A DNA stretch of 64,000 nt from Thunnus maccoyii (GCF_910596095.1 NC_056547.1:27407647-27471646), one strand, 5' to 3'; shown: positions 43,901 to 56,100, counted from the first letter of the stretch. Translations and numbers: made by a program. Notes: generated from the letters alone by a model not told the origin.

Positions 43901-44169
43901 AATACATTAGTATTAATATCTAGTATTGTTTATTTACAGATTGAATAAAAGTCACAAAAATATCATTAATACATAGTCTAGAAGAATGTTACATTGCAGA
44001 AACTAATCTGAGTATTGTTTCAGTGGCCGATCCAAAAAAACATATTTATTGACACAGGCTGGATATACTGAATTTATGCCAAATGAATGGCATGTGGGTC
44101 CTCATTGATTCACAAAACCTGTTCACTGACATTATCAAAACTTTGCAGCTACTGGTATCAAACTGAATA

Positions 44170-44490
44170 ACTTTAAATTCTCCTTCCACTCAAAAATATG
44201 TTTTTCTTTTTGTACCTACAGTAGGATGTTGCATTCATCTGCTTAAAGTGGAAAGTTTCTCTGTGCTTATTGAAAATCTGAATTTGGGGCATGATGTGTG
44301 ACATCACAAATAGTTTGGAAGCCACCCTGGTCAACTATGCAGCTTACAGAAGTGATGATGTCAACTTCTAAGATTAAATATATTTACATATTTATAGATT
44401 CTGGAATTTTAATGAGTTGGAAGGAGGAGATGTAATTTTCAGGATTTTAACAAGATAATTTGCCTTTTTTGTGGAAAAAAACATATCAGA
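44170..44490 (+). repeat. Dispersed repeat D, copy 1 (plus)
   Basis: Matches, in inverted orientation, the sequence at 45575-45976. Shared blocks include CCACTCAAAAATATGTTTTT near 44188-44207, ATATATTTACATATTTATAG at 44378-44397 followed by ATTCTGGA, and a GGATTTTAA block. Identity is high along the shared segments. No coding capacity is present. Confidence 0.75.
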
Positions 44491-44779
44491 TACAAATTCT
44501 TATTTAAAGAGGACTATTTTATTTACATCTTAAAGCATATCCGGAGGGGATCTTTAAACATGCAGATTGTAATGTGTAAAGTGTTCTGACATTTACAAAC
44601 AACAGGACACTTGACAGTGACAAACTCATTCCAACACCTGCCTGCACCTGGCTGTTCAATTGACACATTATAAAACTTAATTTGAATGTAAAGATACTTG
44701 ACACTTTTAAATTCGGAGATGATAAACATCTGCCAACAGTCTGAAGACCTGAGCTGTCTCCCCAGACAGAGATACTGAT

Positions 44780-44890
44780 GCTAACTGGCTAATCAGACAT
44801 CCACTTGTCTGATTGGCTAACAGGCTAACAGGCTAACAGCTATGTGGCCTGTAACGATGATGTTGGTTAGCTAACGTTAGCTAATCACGT
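44780..44890. repeat. Hairpin and GGCTAACA tandem units
   Basis: GGCTAATCAGACA and TGTCTGATTGGCTA form a hairpin with a short loop at about 44787-44819. It is followed by three tandem AGGCTAAC units and then overlapping palindromes around GTTAGCTAACGTTAGCTAAT. The role is unknown. It contains an ATTGG (inverted CCAAT) word. Confidence 0.6.
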
Positions 44891-45060
44891 TAACAGCAGC
44901 TAACAAAGAGTCCAGCTCTCGCCAGCACAGTCGGCATGAATGTCGGCATTAGCTTCTATCAGTCACACCTAAAAACAAGTTCATTACGATTCAATTGTAC
45001 TAATGCTGGGGGCATGGAAGAGGCATGCACAATAAGCAGAAGGTATTGACAGTTTATTGT

Positions 45061-45136
45061 CCTGTGTGTGTGTATGTGTGTGTCAACCAGATTCCTCCAA
45101 ACACATACACACACACTCTCCCACACACACACACCT
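45061..45136. repeat. Interrupted (TG)n then (CA)n
   Basis: A TG-rich run at about 45064-45082 is followed by CA-rich runs at 45103-45134, so the two can pair as an imperfect inverted repeat. Spurious cysteine/valine-rich frames arise here. Confidence 0.8.
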
Positions 45137-45240
45137 GCAAACCCACACAGACGAGTAACCACAGCAGACAAGACGACCGTCTACAGACAGAAGAGGCTGC
45201 AGTTGTTTATGCTGTAACTTGTCATGTTTCTGTCTCTCAC

Positions 45241-45400
45241 CTTTGAATCGTTTCTCAGGGGTTCATTTGTTGTCTTCCTCACTCTCCCTGGCAGCCATTA
45301 CCGCCGCACACGTCCTGCTCGCACTGTGAGACACTGGACGTGAGCGCGAGCAGCTGCTGTGCACTGCAGCGCGCGTGGTGCCCAGGATGAGCCCACTTCC
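45241..45400 (-). promoter_or_regulatory. pdik1l: Probable pdik1l non-coding first exon and CpG promoter
   Basis: On the minus strand the exon would end at ATTCAAAG|GTGAGAG (45241), a strong donor that pairs with the CTGCAG acceptor at 40911-40916 just upstream of the pdik1l start codon. The block 45300-45385 is CpG-rich (GCGCGAGC, GCAGCGCGCGTGG). CCGGAAGTG on the minus strand at 45394-45402 is a consensus ETS/GABPA site, a frequent core-promoter element of CpG-island genes. The transcription start is probably within or just right of this block. The join is inferred and not shown. Confidence 0.55.
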
Positions 45401-45574
45401 GGCTAAGCATTTCAAAATAAACTCCTCTATGCAAAGAACAGTAAAACTGAACGGATGAAACAGTGTGAAGCAGGTTCCAGTGGAGTAGACACTCCAACGC
45501 TGTCAGAGTCTCCTGATATTAATTACACAGCTATACTTAAAGATCCCCTCCTGAGTCTGCTTGGAACAATAATG

Positions 45575-45976
45575 TGTCTGATTTTGTTTTTCCGCAAAAA
45601 AGTATAATTACCACTTTAAAATCCTTAAAATGGCATGTACTCCTTCTCCCTCATTAAGAAGTCCAGAATCTATAAATATGTAAATATATTTCATCTCAGA
45701 ATTTGAACTGCTGAACGCAAGATGTCTCAGTCCAGAATTCTGGACCAGAATCGTCTTCCAAATATTTTTGATGTCACATATCATGCTTGTTGGCCTGCCC
45801 CTTAAAATTGGATTTTCAATGAACACAGATAAACTTTCCTCTTTCAGCTGCTGAATTTGAAAACAACCTTTTAGTGTTAAACTCTGCATATACATCATTC
45901 TGCACAGTGAAGCTCAAACATCCAACTGTAGGAACAAGAAGAAAAATGTATTTTTGAGTGGAGGAGAACTTTAACT
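45575..45976 (-). repeat. Dispersed repeat D, copy 2 (minus)
   Basis: Inverted relative to 44170-44490. Its minus strand reads the same blocks in the same order, including CCACTCAAAAATACATTTTT, ATATATTTACATATTTATAG and a TTTTGCGGAAAAAC end. The pair flanks the proposed pdik1l first exon. Confidence 0.75.
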
Positions 45977-45984
45977 AAACAACT

Positions 45985-46760
45985 ATACTCTTTTAAAGAC
46001 AGAGGACATTATCTTTGGCCTTCCTCATTATCTTTGCCAACTGCCTCCAGTGACAATCCACAATGTAGAAATTAATTAAGTCTTTTCATACCAATACCTG
46101 GGTGTTATGATAGATGCCACCCTATCAAGGACTCTTCATATAGAATTTATTTGTGAGAAGATACAGCAGCACATTTAATTTCTTCGTAGACTCAGATCTT
46201 TTGGAGCCAGTGGCCAGATTATTTTTCTGTTTTTTAAATCAGTTATTCAGAGTGACATGCTGTGCTTTAGTACAGCCTGGCTCAGCAGCCTATCTGTGAA
46301 ACTTAAAAGTAAACTAAACTATACTTTGTGCGAAGATTATTGGCAAACCTGTGGCACACTCCTTTCAAGTAGCTCACAACAAGAGCATGCTCAGACTCGA
46401 TAACAGTATCTCTCCTGATTCCTGTCATGTTTTTATGGGTAATTACCAACTTCTGCCCTTTAGGTGATTTGGAGTCCCTCAATTTACACGCAACAGGCTG
46501 AAGAATGCTTTTACACATCAGTCTATCCTGTTGCTAAGCCAAAATCAGCATGCTGCGAGCTGAGATCTGAATCCAGCGGATAAGTGATATGTATGACTGT
46601 CATGACTATTTGATGTGTTTTGTCTGTCTATGAAAAGTGTCATATGTGTAACTGTATGTTTAATCTGTGTGAAAATCTCTTGAATGGAACTGCCTAAGGA
46701 TGCAAAATGAATTTCAGGGTACATTGATAATAAAAGCCATATTGTATCATATCGTATGTA
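45985..46760 (+). mobile_element. Decayed LINE, reverse-transcriptase C-terminal part and 3' tail
   Basis: Read on the plus strand with in-frame stops and shifts, about 46098-46520 encodes YLGVMIDATLSRTLH, FLRRLRSFGASGQI and TAWLSSLSVKLKSKLN, a series typical of the distal reverse transcriptase region of fish LINE retrotransposons. The 3' tail ends in AATAAAAGCCATATTGTATC followed by short ATCATATCGTATG near-repeats, a common tail form. It is 5' truncated and dead. The clade (for example L2 or Rex1-like) is not settled. Confidence 0.7.
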
Positions 46761-48167
46761 CCATATCAACAAAAGTAATATCATATACAGTATACTGTAC
46801 TTAATGTTATATTCCAATGTAGTTAATATATTTACCAAAAAAATAATTTCTGCTCAGGATGAGAGTCTTTAAAGCAGTATTTAGCCCATCATGGTGTACT
46901 AGAACTCTTCATTAAACCCATATTAATGGATCCATTAAGCATTAGGGCACAGGTGACACATCACAACTTTCCAGTAATCAGAGAAATCACATTATCGTAA
47001 TAACATGATTTTTAACAATTAAAAGTTGTGTTATGACCAACGATGCTGTCTTATTTTAATAGAAGACACATAGGTAGATAATTGATGCATTTAATGTAAC
47101 TGCTTCAGTGAACATGATAATTGGTGTCTCATGACACCAAACAGAATCCTCCTCTTTGTATTACATGTCAGTGAAAAGCCCCATGATACTGAATGGCAAA
47201 TTTCATTAATGCTGAGATATTATTGCACACATACCTGTTTTCACAGTGAACTATAGTTTAGAAATGTGACTAGTGGCTTATTTTATTTATACCTTCACAT
47301 TTGATATTTTTTCCTAAAATTGATAAATGAGTACACTATATTTTGAAGGAAAATTACAGCACTTCCGGTCTTAACTCTGGCCAAATTTGGCTAATTTTAC
47401 AGTTCCCCACGTTTTTTTCAGCCAGTCAGTGAAATGCGGACACCCACCTCCCTCCCCCTTAAACCGAACTGTCACTTGCAGGAGGTGGACACAGTAATAT
47501 GAACACCTGCACAAATTGTTTTTTTTGTTTGTTTTTTTTTAGATAATTTCATAGCAATGTATTAACTAACTGTATGTGGTAGGCCGAATTAATTTATTAA
47601 TAGGATTTCTATAAATGTCTATAAATCTGCTTCCTGTCGCTTTGAGTTCTTTCTCTAATATTTTTCAGTGTCACATAACATTTCTATCACATTTCACTCT
47701 TTGTTTTTTTATTATAATACAAATCAAATAATTTTAATCCAAATTATTTGCGGCACAATCAAATGCAAGCAAAAAATCTCAATCTCACAATCCTCCAATT
47801 AAACAGATGTTTACATTGTCTTGGCCTTGGAAACAGCAGTTTGACCAAATAAAATTACAATTCAAGGTCTATTTACTAGCTTTAGTGGTTCAGTGAATGG
47901 AGTTGGCCAAGTTATCTTGGTAATGACTTGGTTCCATAGATAGGTCACATGGAGACAACTGAGCTATCTCCATGACAACTGACCAAACTGCATCTGCTGG
48001 GAAAGATGGTGAAATGCAGATGAAACATCAAGAGCACCTTGAATTAAGATTTTTTTATACTCTATAAAATCTGATTTCATCTTTGATATGGATAGCATAG
48101 CACTTTGCCTGATTACAGCCATTGTCAAAGAACTGATAAATATACCACACAAGTATGCATCAATATG
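46761..48167. other. pdik1l to lin28a intergenic region
   Basis: AT-rich sequence without a supported gene. Short T-rich runs occur near 47519-47540. I recognise no repeat with confidence. Confidence 0.5.
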
Positions 48168-48173
48168 TTTATT
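48168..48173 (-). terminator. lin28a: Candidate distal polyadenylation signal of lin28a
   Basis: AATAAA on the minus strand. An ATTAAA at 48370-48375 is a weaker alternative. It is placed here because it follows the paired let-7 sites. Confidence 0.3.
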
Positions 48174-48744
48174 TATCATTTTCACAGTGAATATTACCTT
48201 CATGATTACTGCCTAAAAATCAAAAGTCACAGGAAACACAAATCTTCTCTATGTTAGATCTTTGTTTTCCCATTGCATTGCTGCACAAACTACTTCAGTT
48301 GCAGGCTGAAACAGACAATCAGCAAAGCAGGGAGAAGATCCATATGCAATCACAAATGTAATCATTGTGTTTAATATGGCTACAATATAGGTTCAGCACA
48401 ACCCTGAGCACTGTTACAGATTAAACATACAGTATAACCCAGAGTCAACATGAACAGTTTGCTTAATCCAAACATTCTTTGCCTTCACAATGATGGTGAG
48501 GGATTTTGGTATCGGAGTAGAATCCCTTGAAAGACTAAAATGGTGGGTGTGTCCACTCTGTTAAGTAAAGATATGAGTGTTTGTTTGAAGGATGTGAGTG
48601 TAAGTTCCTTTGTGTGTCTCTCTTCCTGAAACAGGGCTAAGACTTCATATGAAAGCATTGCTTTGGTCTTAAGTACAGGATCTGTCATTATATTTGCAGC
48701 AACAACAGGCTTTGAAACACCAAAAAATAGAAAATCAAGTTCTG

Positions 48745-48752
48745 TGAGGTAG
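48745..48752 (-). promoter_or_regulatory. lin28a: let-7 8-mer target site (distal)
   Basis: CTACCTCA on the lin28a sense strand, full complement to let-7 positions 1-8. No extended 3' pairing is obvious. It lies 160 nt from the other let-7 site. Confidence 0.55.
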
Positions 48753-48889
48753 CAAACACATCACATTGAGAAGGAAACTTTTAAAAAAAAATTTTTAAAA
48801 AGTAATAAATATTTGAACAGACAATTTAATAAACACAAAATTTACAAAACTGGTTTTTGGACATGCTGTTCTCAAGCTATCCTTATCAA

Positions 48890-48912
48890 AACCAAAATCA
48901 CACCTGAGGTAG
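48890..48912 (-). promoter_or_regulatory. lin28a: let-7 target site with 3' supplementary pairing
   Basis: The sense strand reads CTATACAA, then GT, then CTACCTCA. The seed 8-mer occupies 48905-48912, and CTATACAA is complementary to the 3' half of let-7 (UUGUAUAG), with two rather than four bases between the blocks. This is a much stronger match than a seed alone. Confidence 0.65.
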
Positions 48913-49617
48913 ACTTGTATAGATTATTGACTAGACGATTTCTGCCTTGGTCACACACAAGAAGCAATACAAAGTACAAGAAACAAGACTAAACAGCGGG
49001 ACTAGGACTACATTAAAGTATTATACATGGTAGATTAGAGCCCTTTGTACTGCAGCATTAAGGTGAACTCAAGCACATAATAGAGGCGTAATGATCCTTA
49101 ATGATGATCAATACTGATGCCTTTAAACATCCTTTGTGCTTTGCAATCACTGGGCTCACTCACCAGTCCACTTCACATGAAAAAGTTAATCTATTATTCT
49201 ACTCATTATCATGCAGACACATAATGAACATTATATTAATACTGTGAAAAAGACACTGTAAACAGTATGTACAATAAAAACATCATAGTGATGTTTTAAA
49301 ATCTAGTGCCATGTTTGCTTTGACTTAACAAAATTGTCCATGGCTATCTGCTGTGTCTGGTATCCATCAGAGCAGGACTGTTAAAAATAAATATGTCATA
49401 TTATTGTTTCACAGGATGTCTCCCTTTTCTGTTCAAACATTGTTATATACAATCAATCTGATGCCCAGTGCATTCCTGAGTTTAAACTGTGATAAACTGT
49501 TTCAAATGACTTCCTTGGTGAACCAACTTTCCCTTGATCTGCTTTGTTGTCCTTTTTGTTAATTCATGATGTCCTACATATCCCAGAATGCCTTTCCAGA
49601 CATCAAGAGATAAGATA

Positions 49618-50198
49618 TTTAAAAGAAAAATTCAACATTTGGAGTATGCTTATCTTGCTTTCTTTCTGAGAGTGAGGTAAGAAAGCTCTTCCTGTTCTCC
49701 CTTTTAACTGGGGGGAAGGGGAGCTAGTCAAGCTCTCTCTCTACAGTTCAAAACACCTCTACACCTTTCTAATTAACACATTGGATCTTGTTTGATCTGT
49801 AACACAAACAGAAATGAAAAAATGGCTGTTGTTCAGCATGTTCTTGACAAACAAGTTCATCAGTCTGCCAAGTAGCTCCAAGGAACTGTGCACAGTCACT
49901 GCGCCCTGTTGTTGTTCGCCAAGAACTTGTTCCAGCATGTAACTCCTACGAAAACCATAAATTGATTTTTATTTTTCTGTTATGTACGGAACAAACAAGA
50001 TATGATGTGTTAATTAATGAGCTTTAGGGCTTTTTTTTATTTTGACAAAGCCAGGCTAGCTGTTTCCCACTGCTTCCAGTCTTTATGCTAAGCTAGGCTA
50101 AATATATCTTGGCTCCAGCTTCAATCCTCTCATCTCATTCTTTGAAAGAAAGCAAAACCAGCATGTATTTCCCTAAATGTTTCACTATATTCCTTTAA
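49618..50198. mobile_element. Family A MITE, near full-length, with long inverted ends
   Basis: Left end TTTAAAAGAAAAATTCAACA then TTTGG; right end CCTAAATGTTTCACTATATT then CCTTTAA. The inverted similarity extends about 60 bp inward and includes TTGCTTTCTTTC against GAAAGAAAGCAA. The internal core AAAGCCAGGCTAGCTGTTTC with ATGCTAAGCTAGGCTAA recurs at 6899, 27020 and 61795. Length 581 bp, no coding capacity. It lies within the proposed lin28a 3'UTR. Confidence 0.8.
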
Positions 50199-50690
50199 TG
50201 CTTTATAAGAATGTTTCAATGCTTTAAAGCTATTTGGATATGATGGCGTAGGCCAGGTGAGTGCATGTTAAGGCTGCATAACTTGCAACTTGAACCTTTT
50301 TGGCCACTTCAGCTACCAGAGAAAACAGGAATTACAGCTGGTGTTTTATGTAGCCGAAAAAATTTACGCTGTCACACTCTATTGTAGCTGAATATCTTAA
50401 CATGACATCACACTGTCTATCTTTGACCACTTATCCACTTGCATATGTCAAATACAAGAACAACCTGGACCAAGAAATGCAAGGTACATCATGTTAAAAG
50501 TACAGTGGATGGAAGTCATACATAAGGCTGCCACAGTACTTGCTGCTCTATTTTGTCTGGCACATTATAACAAAGATGGCATGTACATGGCTCATTTGGC
50601 AATTGATGCCTTGGGTCTTCCGGCAACCCAAGACAGTAAAAAACTCAAACATTTATACACATTCTAAAGGAAACTATGTCAGAAAAGTTC

Positions 50691-50698
50691 TCCCTGAG
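50691..50698 (-). promoter_or_regulatory. lin28a: miR-125/lin-4 8-mer target site
   Basis: CTCAGGGA on the lin28a sense strand, about 2.4 kb after the stop. An 8-mer with the same core occurs in the coding exon at 53174-53181, so one such match can be chance. Confidence 0.4.
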
Positions 50699-53104
50699 TT
50701 CAAAAGGAAATTGCCACAGAAACTTAATGCAGGCTGAGGTTATCGAAACAGAAAAAGTAATCTTCTACTCATGATAGCTAGAAGTATTTCCATACTGCAT
50801 TGCTGTTACATAGATGATGGAAATTTAGCTAAATTAAAGGTAATGCTGTGTTTTTTTCTGTGCAGTGACAATATAGTTGTGGATGTATGACATTACATTG
50901 TCAGTAAACAATTACACAGTAACAGAATTCTCAGAATTTTTCAGAAAAGTTGTGACATACTGCACAGCATATTTGCAAAGGAAGTTAAAGCTTTGCACAA
51001 CTGAGTTGTATTGAATATTTCTGAATCAAAGCACGGGTGTGAAAGGAACTATTAAAGTTGTCAACTGTTCAGTCTCAGCCAGCAACAGAGAAAACTGGGA
51101 GGAAGAACAACTCTGAATAAATAGTTAATATAAAAAATATATACATTTAGCCAAGTGAAGGCTTGAGAGTTTTAGCATCAAATCATTACAAAAAACAAAA
51201 AAAATCCTTCCTTCATCACAACACCTTCCTACTGGCTCCATCTACAGCTTTCAAGTACAACATGTGAGCAAATATTTTTTTGAGGAAATCCCTGATATTA
51301 TGTGTAAAAACATTCCCCCTTGATTAATACTGTTTTGCAGACAAAGCCTGCCATACAATCAACACTGGTCTTGCATATAAGTTATATTATAATGAAATGG
51401 CAACTTGGAAATTCAGATATATGTAAGAACTTCACCACTAATGGAAAAAAATATTTTCCCTGTTACATGAGTGGTGAGATAATGTTGTTAGTTGGATGTT
51501 TTTAGTGGAAAATGGCATTTGAAAGCAGCTCCCCTCAACCCCTTTGGAAAGTGGAGGTTATGGCACTTATGTTAAGCTTGTGATGGTCACTTTTCACTAT
51601 CACACCTGAAAATGATATCCCATTGTAGCAGACACAAGTACTTTCAGTAAAGTATTTGGCAGCCCAGGATACGATTTTTTGTTCTTTTTACATTCACATG
51701 TTGGATTGCTTACCTCAATCGTGTAAAATGTAATAATAAAAAAGAGATGTTTGCTATGTTTGATAATCATTTAACCTCATCATTTACTTCAAAAAGATTC
51801 AACAGGGTGTAATCTTGCCAGGTCTTAGAAAGGGATTTGAACCCACAAACAAGGGTTTGACTGATATGGGTTTTTAGAAGCCAATAATTATATTCTAGAC
51901 TATTTTTTAGACTGTAGCCATTTTGTTTTGTTACAACTGTCAGCATTAATACTTTTTGTTTTACACACTTTTTGTGTCAAGAAAGTTTCCCTGGAGCTTT
52001 ATTCATAATGACTTCGGTGTTTGAGGTGCGCTAGCTGTCTCCATCTGTAGGCTTTAGAAGAAATATTCTTTGTGTGTTACTTATATTGTAAGGAATTAAT
52101 TTTAGTCAAATATAATTACATGTCTGAAAAATCAAATAACCCTGAAGCCTAGCTAGCTAACATGCAAATCTTGCTAGCGAGCAGGAGTAACTAAAGCTAT
52201 TTGGATAGAGCTAGGCGACCTAGTTACATGTTAAGGCTACACCTTAAAACTTAAATCTTCTGGGCTACTTTGGCTAATGTTACATATCAGAAAAACCAAC
52301 AATTCCTTAAGGTTACACTTCCCTTTAGTAACTTTGCTCCTAAATTATTTTGTCAAGGCAGAGATGGTTGTCATAATGTGGGAAATTCTGATACAGCAAA
52401 AAATGTTTGTTATCCATTTTCCTTTAGGACAAATATTGGAACAATTTATTCATAGGAATTGTCCAATGGGTTATTTTTGTCTTTCACTCATTATATTTGC
52501 TGTCAGTTTCCCATTGTCAGTTGTATCTGTTGTGCAATTGAATATAATTACTGGAAGAACCAGTTGGAGAACCAGATTCATCCATGGGTGTGACTAAACC
52601 CTATACTGCACCCATCATGCAGGCTTCATAGACAACAGTGACTAGCTTACATTGTTTTTTGTCACCACAGTCCAATATCTGCAAACCCATCTATCAGTCA
52701 AACCTGCCCTGATGCTTTAGGCCAGAAGTTTTCAGACACCCTGTATGTGTGCAATGTTTTCAAGAGTAAACCAGCTATACTTATTGCATTTTGTAGAGAG
52801 GCTCAGCTAACAGAGGCACACATTGGACTTGATATCTGTGGCTACTACACGGCTGAATTTAAGTCAGGGGGAATGTTCTATATGTCTCTGATTGTTTCAT
52901 TCCAAAGATAAGACACTTATCTAAGGCAGAAAAACAACACACAAAGAAAAAATTATTCAAAGTGGATATGTCTGTCAGCGTGCTATTGAACAACACATCA
53001 CATAAATATCACAGTGATGATTCGCCACTCAATAAATAAAATCTGAGGTCGCTCTGTCTATAAGCAGTGTTCCAGTGAAAAACCTCACAGTTTCCCTGAA
53101 TCGT

Positions 53105-56100
53105 TCACTCTAAGTTTTCAGAAAGGGTTGCATGGCTTTGCTCCTCTTCCTCATGCCTCGGTGAGGTTGCTGTTCCCTGAGAGCCAGGAGACGTAAGCTG
53201 CTGCTGCTGCTGCTGCTGTGCTTTGACCGGACAGTTGGCCACCATGTGGGACACGCTCTGGCAAAAATGGCACTTTTTGGGCTGAGGGGGCAACTGGCAT
53301 TCTTTGGCATGATGGCCGGGTCCTCCGCAGTTGTAGCATCTAAAATCATGACAGGAGAGGAAATGACTTCAGTGGTGCAGTGATATTGAACAAAATTGGA
53401 TTTAATAGTTTTAGGTAAAAGAAGAAGGAAAACACACACTTTACAAATCTATGCATAACCCAACTGCAGTGCATCTGAAGTGACGTGGTTGAATTCTACC
53501 ACTAGAGGGCGACACACTCCCAGATTTGGTTTCGGAGTCCTTGGTCCCTTGTTAACATATCTGTCAGCATGTGTCTACATTAACTGCAGTCCCAGTGGTG
53601 GGCAGCTGTGAGGGGATTGATCAAATTGATCTCTGTCTCTCAAGGGATGTTGTATAAGGGAAACTCTGATGACCACCTTCTTAAGACATGCTTTGTTGTC
53701 CTGCCAGTCAAGCTAAAAAGGTGCATTTTGGTCTTGTTACAAAGAGTGTTAGTATATGGGCTACATATAACAGATTTACTCTGCATCACTTATTCAGACA
53801 CAATCGGTTTTTGCATGTGCCTTCCTACTATTAATTCTTTGATCTTTCATGTCAGATGCACTGGTTTATGATGAAGAACCTGAGTAGGAACTTTCACTTT
53901 CTTCCAATGAAAAATGTGAACTCATTTGGTATTGTATTTTACTTGCAGCTAGGTAATAATTAATTAAAATATTTGTCCTAAATGATTGATAACACAGTAT
54001 GAAAAATGTATGCAAAATCAAACATAAAATTTTCAAATTGATAATAACAATTGTAATAAATGTTATTCATGGAGCGCTCCTCAAGATATTCAAATCTACA
54101 CAAGAAGTTGAGAAGACCCTAGGTAACTAAAAAAACATTAATCACACATTAAAAGCAGTTTTCAAAAAAAAAACTGACGGTAAATTAAATGAACTTTGTT
54201 ACATATAGACCTTTTTCTCAGCAGACATTTTGACATGTCATCGCAGGAAAAGCGCAGGTGTAATTAATAACATTAACAATGGCTGCATTACTTGAGATGA
54301 GCTAGTTGCAGCGTCCTGGTATTGTGCATGCTGGCTCACTGGCATGGCTTCTCATCATCAATGTGATTAATTACACTTGTGCTTTTCTTGTGATCATGTA
54401 ATGTGTAAAATAAAAATGTACTATATCTTCTCTTTTTATTAGCTTCTAATTTCAGCATGCCAATTTTAGGTCATTTCAACAACAGAAATTTGTAATATGA
54501 TCATATTGTCACAATAGCATTCCACTGAAAGTCAATAGATGATAACTTTGAATTATCATCCAGGTCAAAGCGTTAAGTATAAATCTCCACACTGACAGAT
54601 GTTGCTCAAGCTGCTATGGTTAAAACATTCACACTCCAGCTACTGTTTGTTGATCTTGCAGGTAAACTGGGTATTGTTGTCAATAAATCTATGTTGAGAA
54701 CGCTAATGATCAGTTGCAAAGTGAAATCCTGTTGGTGAATTCATTAGGGCAGGAAAAATAAGGCAAGCACTGCAGCGTGACACAAAGAGGCTCGAGCCAC
54801 TTAAACAGGCAGGGAAAAAAAATACATTGATTTTTTTACAATATGGACAATCTAGTTTTCTATCTGCCCTGGCTTTTCCCCTTACGGTCCACCTGAAGCT
54901 GAGCAAGTAAATAAACAGTATCAGGAGCAGTAAAAGTCAACACTCCCTGTCAAAGCATATAAATACTTTTTTCTTGCTCTGAAGTATTATGATTATGTTT
55001 CGACACAAGATTACATTGTTCATCCCTGGGTAAAGAAAAATCTCCCACCTCTCAATCTTAAAAAAACCCTTTGAAATCCTAACAAGTAACATCAAGCTCT
55101 TATTTTTCATTCAGCAGTAACACCACTTCATTCTGATGCCGTAATGTCATATTTGCTGGTATCAGTCTGTAAAAGCTGACTGAGAAAAGTTTGATTATTT
55201 GTGTTTACGGTTTAAAATATTTTTTTTTCATGTAAGAGCTCACATGTGACAGTGTTTAAGACCTGTGCCCCTCATCAAGTCATTAAAGGGGACTTTATTT
55301 TCGGCAAAACTGCAGTACAGAAATGCCAAAGATATGTTTGAAGTCATTTAAAAACAGTGTCGCTGTTACATTGTTTGTCCACAAAAAATATGTCTATCTT
55401 TGCTGCTGTGACACCATAAATTTCCCCCCTTAGGGGATCAATAAAGTCTTATCTTATCATATCTTAATACATTTTCAGCTGTAAAACGTCCTGCCTGGTA
55501 CTAAATAATGAACATCGGCCGATATATATCTGGGTGTCGGCCTCAAAAATCCATTTTGAGTCAAGTTCTGATAATCTGATGAATTACTTAACTCAAGCAA
55601 GATTCATGTATCTTCATATTGCTATAATACTCTGCATAAATAAATGGTAACTAATGGCTACCTGCGAGGTAGGAAAAGCACATTTAATCTGACACATTAC
55701 AGCAAGCTTTGGTCAGCTGTACATGAACAGAACTGGTGTGAATTCACAGACTGTTGAGGAAAATAACTGGCCGATAACAAATCCCATGAACAGACCAAAA
55801 CCAACCATGAACAGACCAAAACCAACCATGCAATTTTTAACCCTAAATATTTTTTAAGTCAAATTTGGTCAATTTTTGTATTTCAAAGCAGTAAAAACAT
55901 CTTTGTTTTCACCTGAAATTTTACGACTTTTCCTAAATTGACCCAGAAAACAAAAGTGGAAATATTTCAACTGTTATGCATCTTTGCACATGCATTCTGA
56001 GTTAAATTTAACCCGTATTTATTCAAAAATGTATTCTTCATATTCTGTAAAATTAATTGTAATTATTTTACGTTCTCCTGTTTTAGGTAACATAGGATCA

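Larger units (their letters stand above)
48168..53104 (-). other. lin28a: Probable lin28a 3'UTR (about 4.9 kb)
   Basis: Follows the lin28a stop codon at 53105-53107. Its sense strand carries one miR-125/lin-4 8-mer site (50691-50698) and two let-7 8-mer sites (48905-48912 and 48745-48752), the microRNAs known to repress Lin28 in animals. A minus-strand AATAAA at 48168-48173 is the first canonical polyadenylation signal noticed beyond the let-7 sites. Earlier AATAAA words (for example near 52440 and 49970) could give shorter forms lacking the let-7 sites. A 581-bp family A element lies inside. The 3' end is inferred. Confidence 0.5.

Noticed and set aside
51826..51856. GGTTCAAATCC-like B-box on the minus strand, suggesting a tRNA or SINE
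   Set aside because: No matching A-box or cloverleaf could be drawn.
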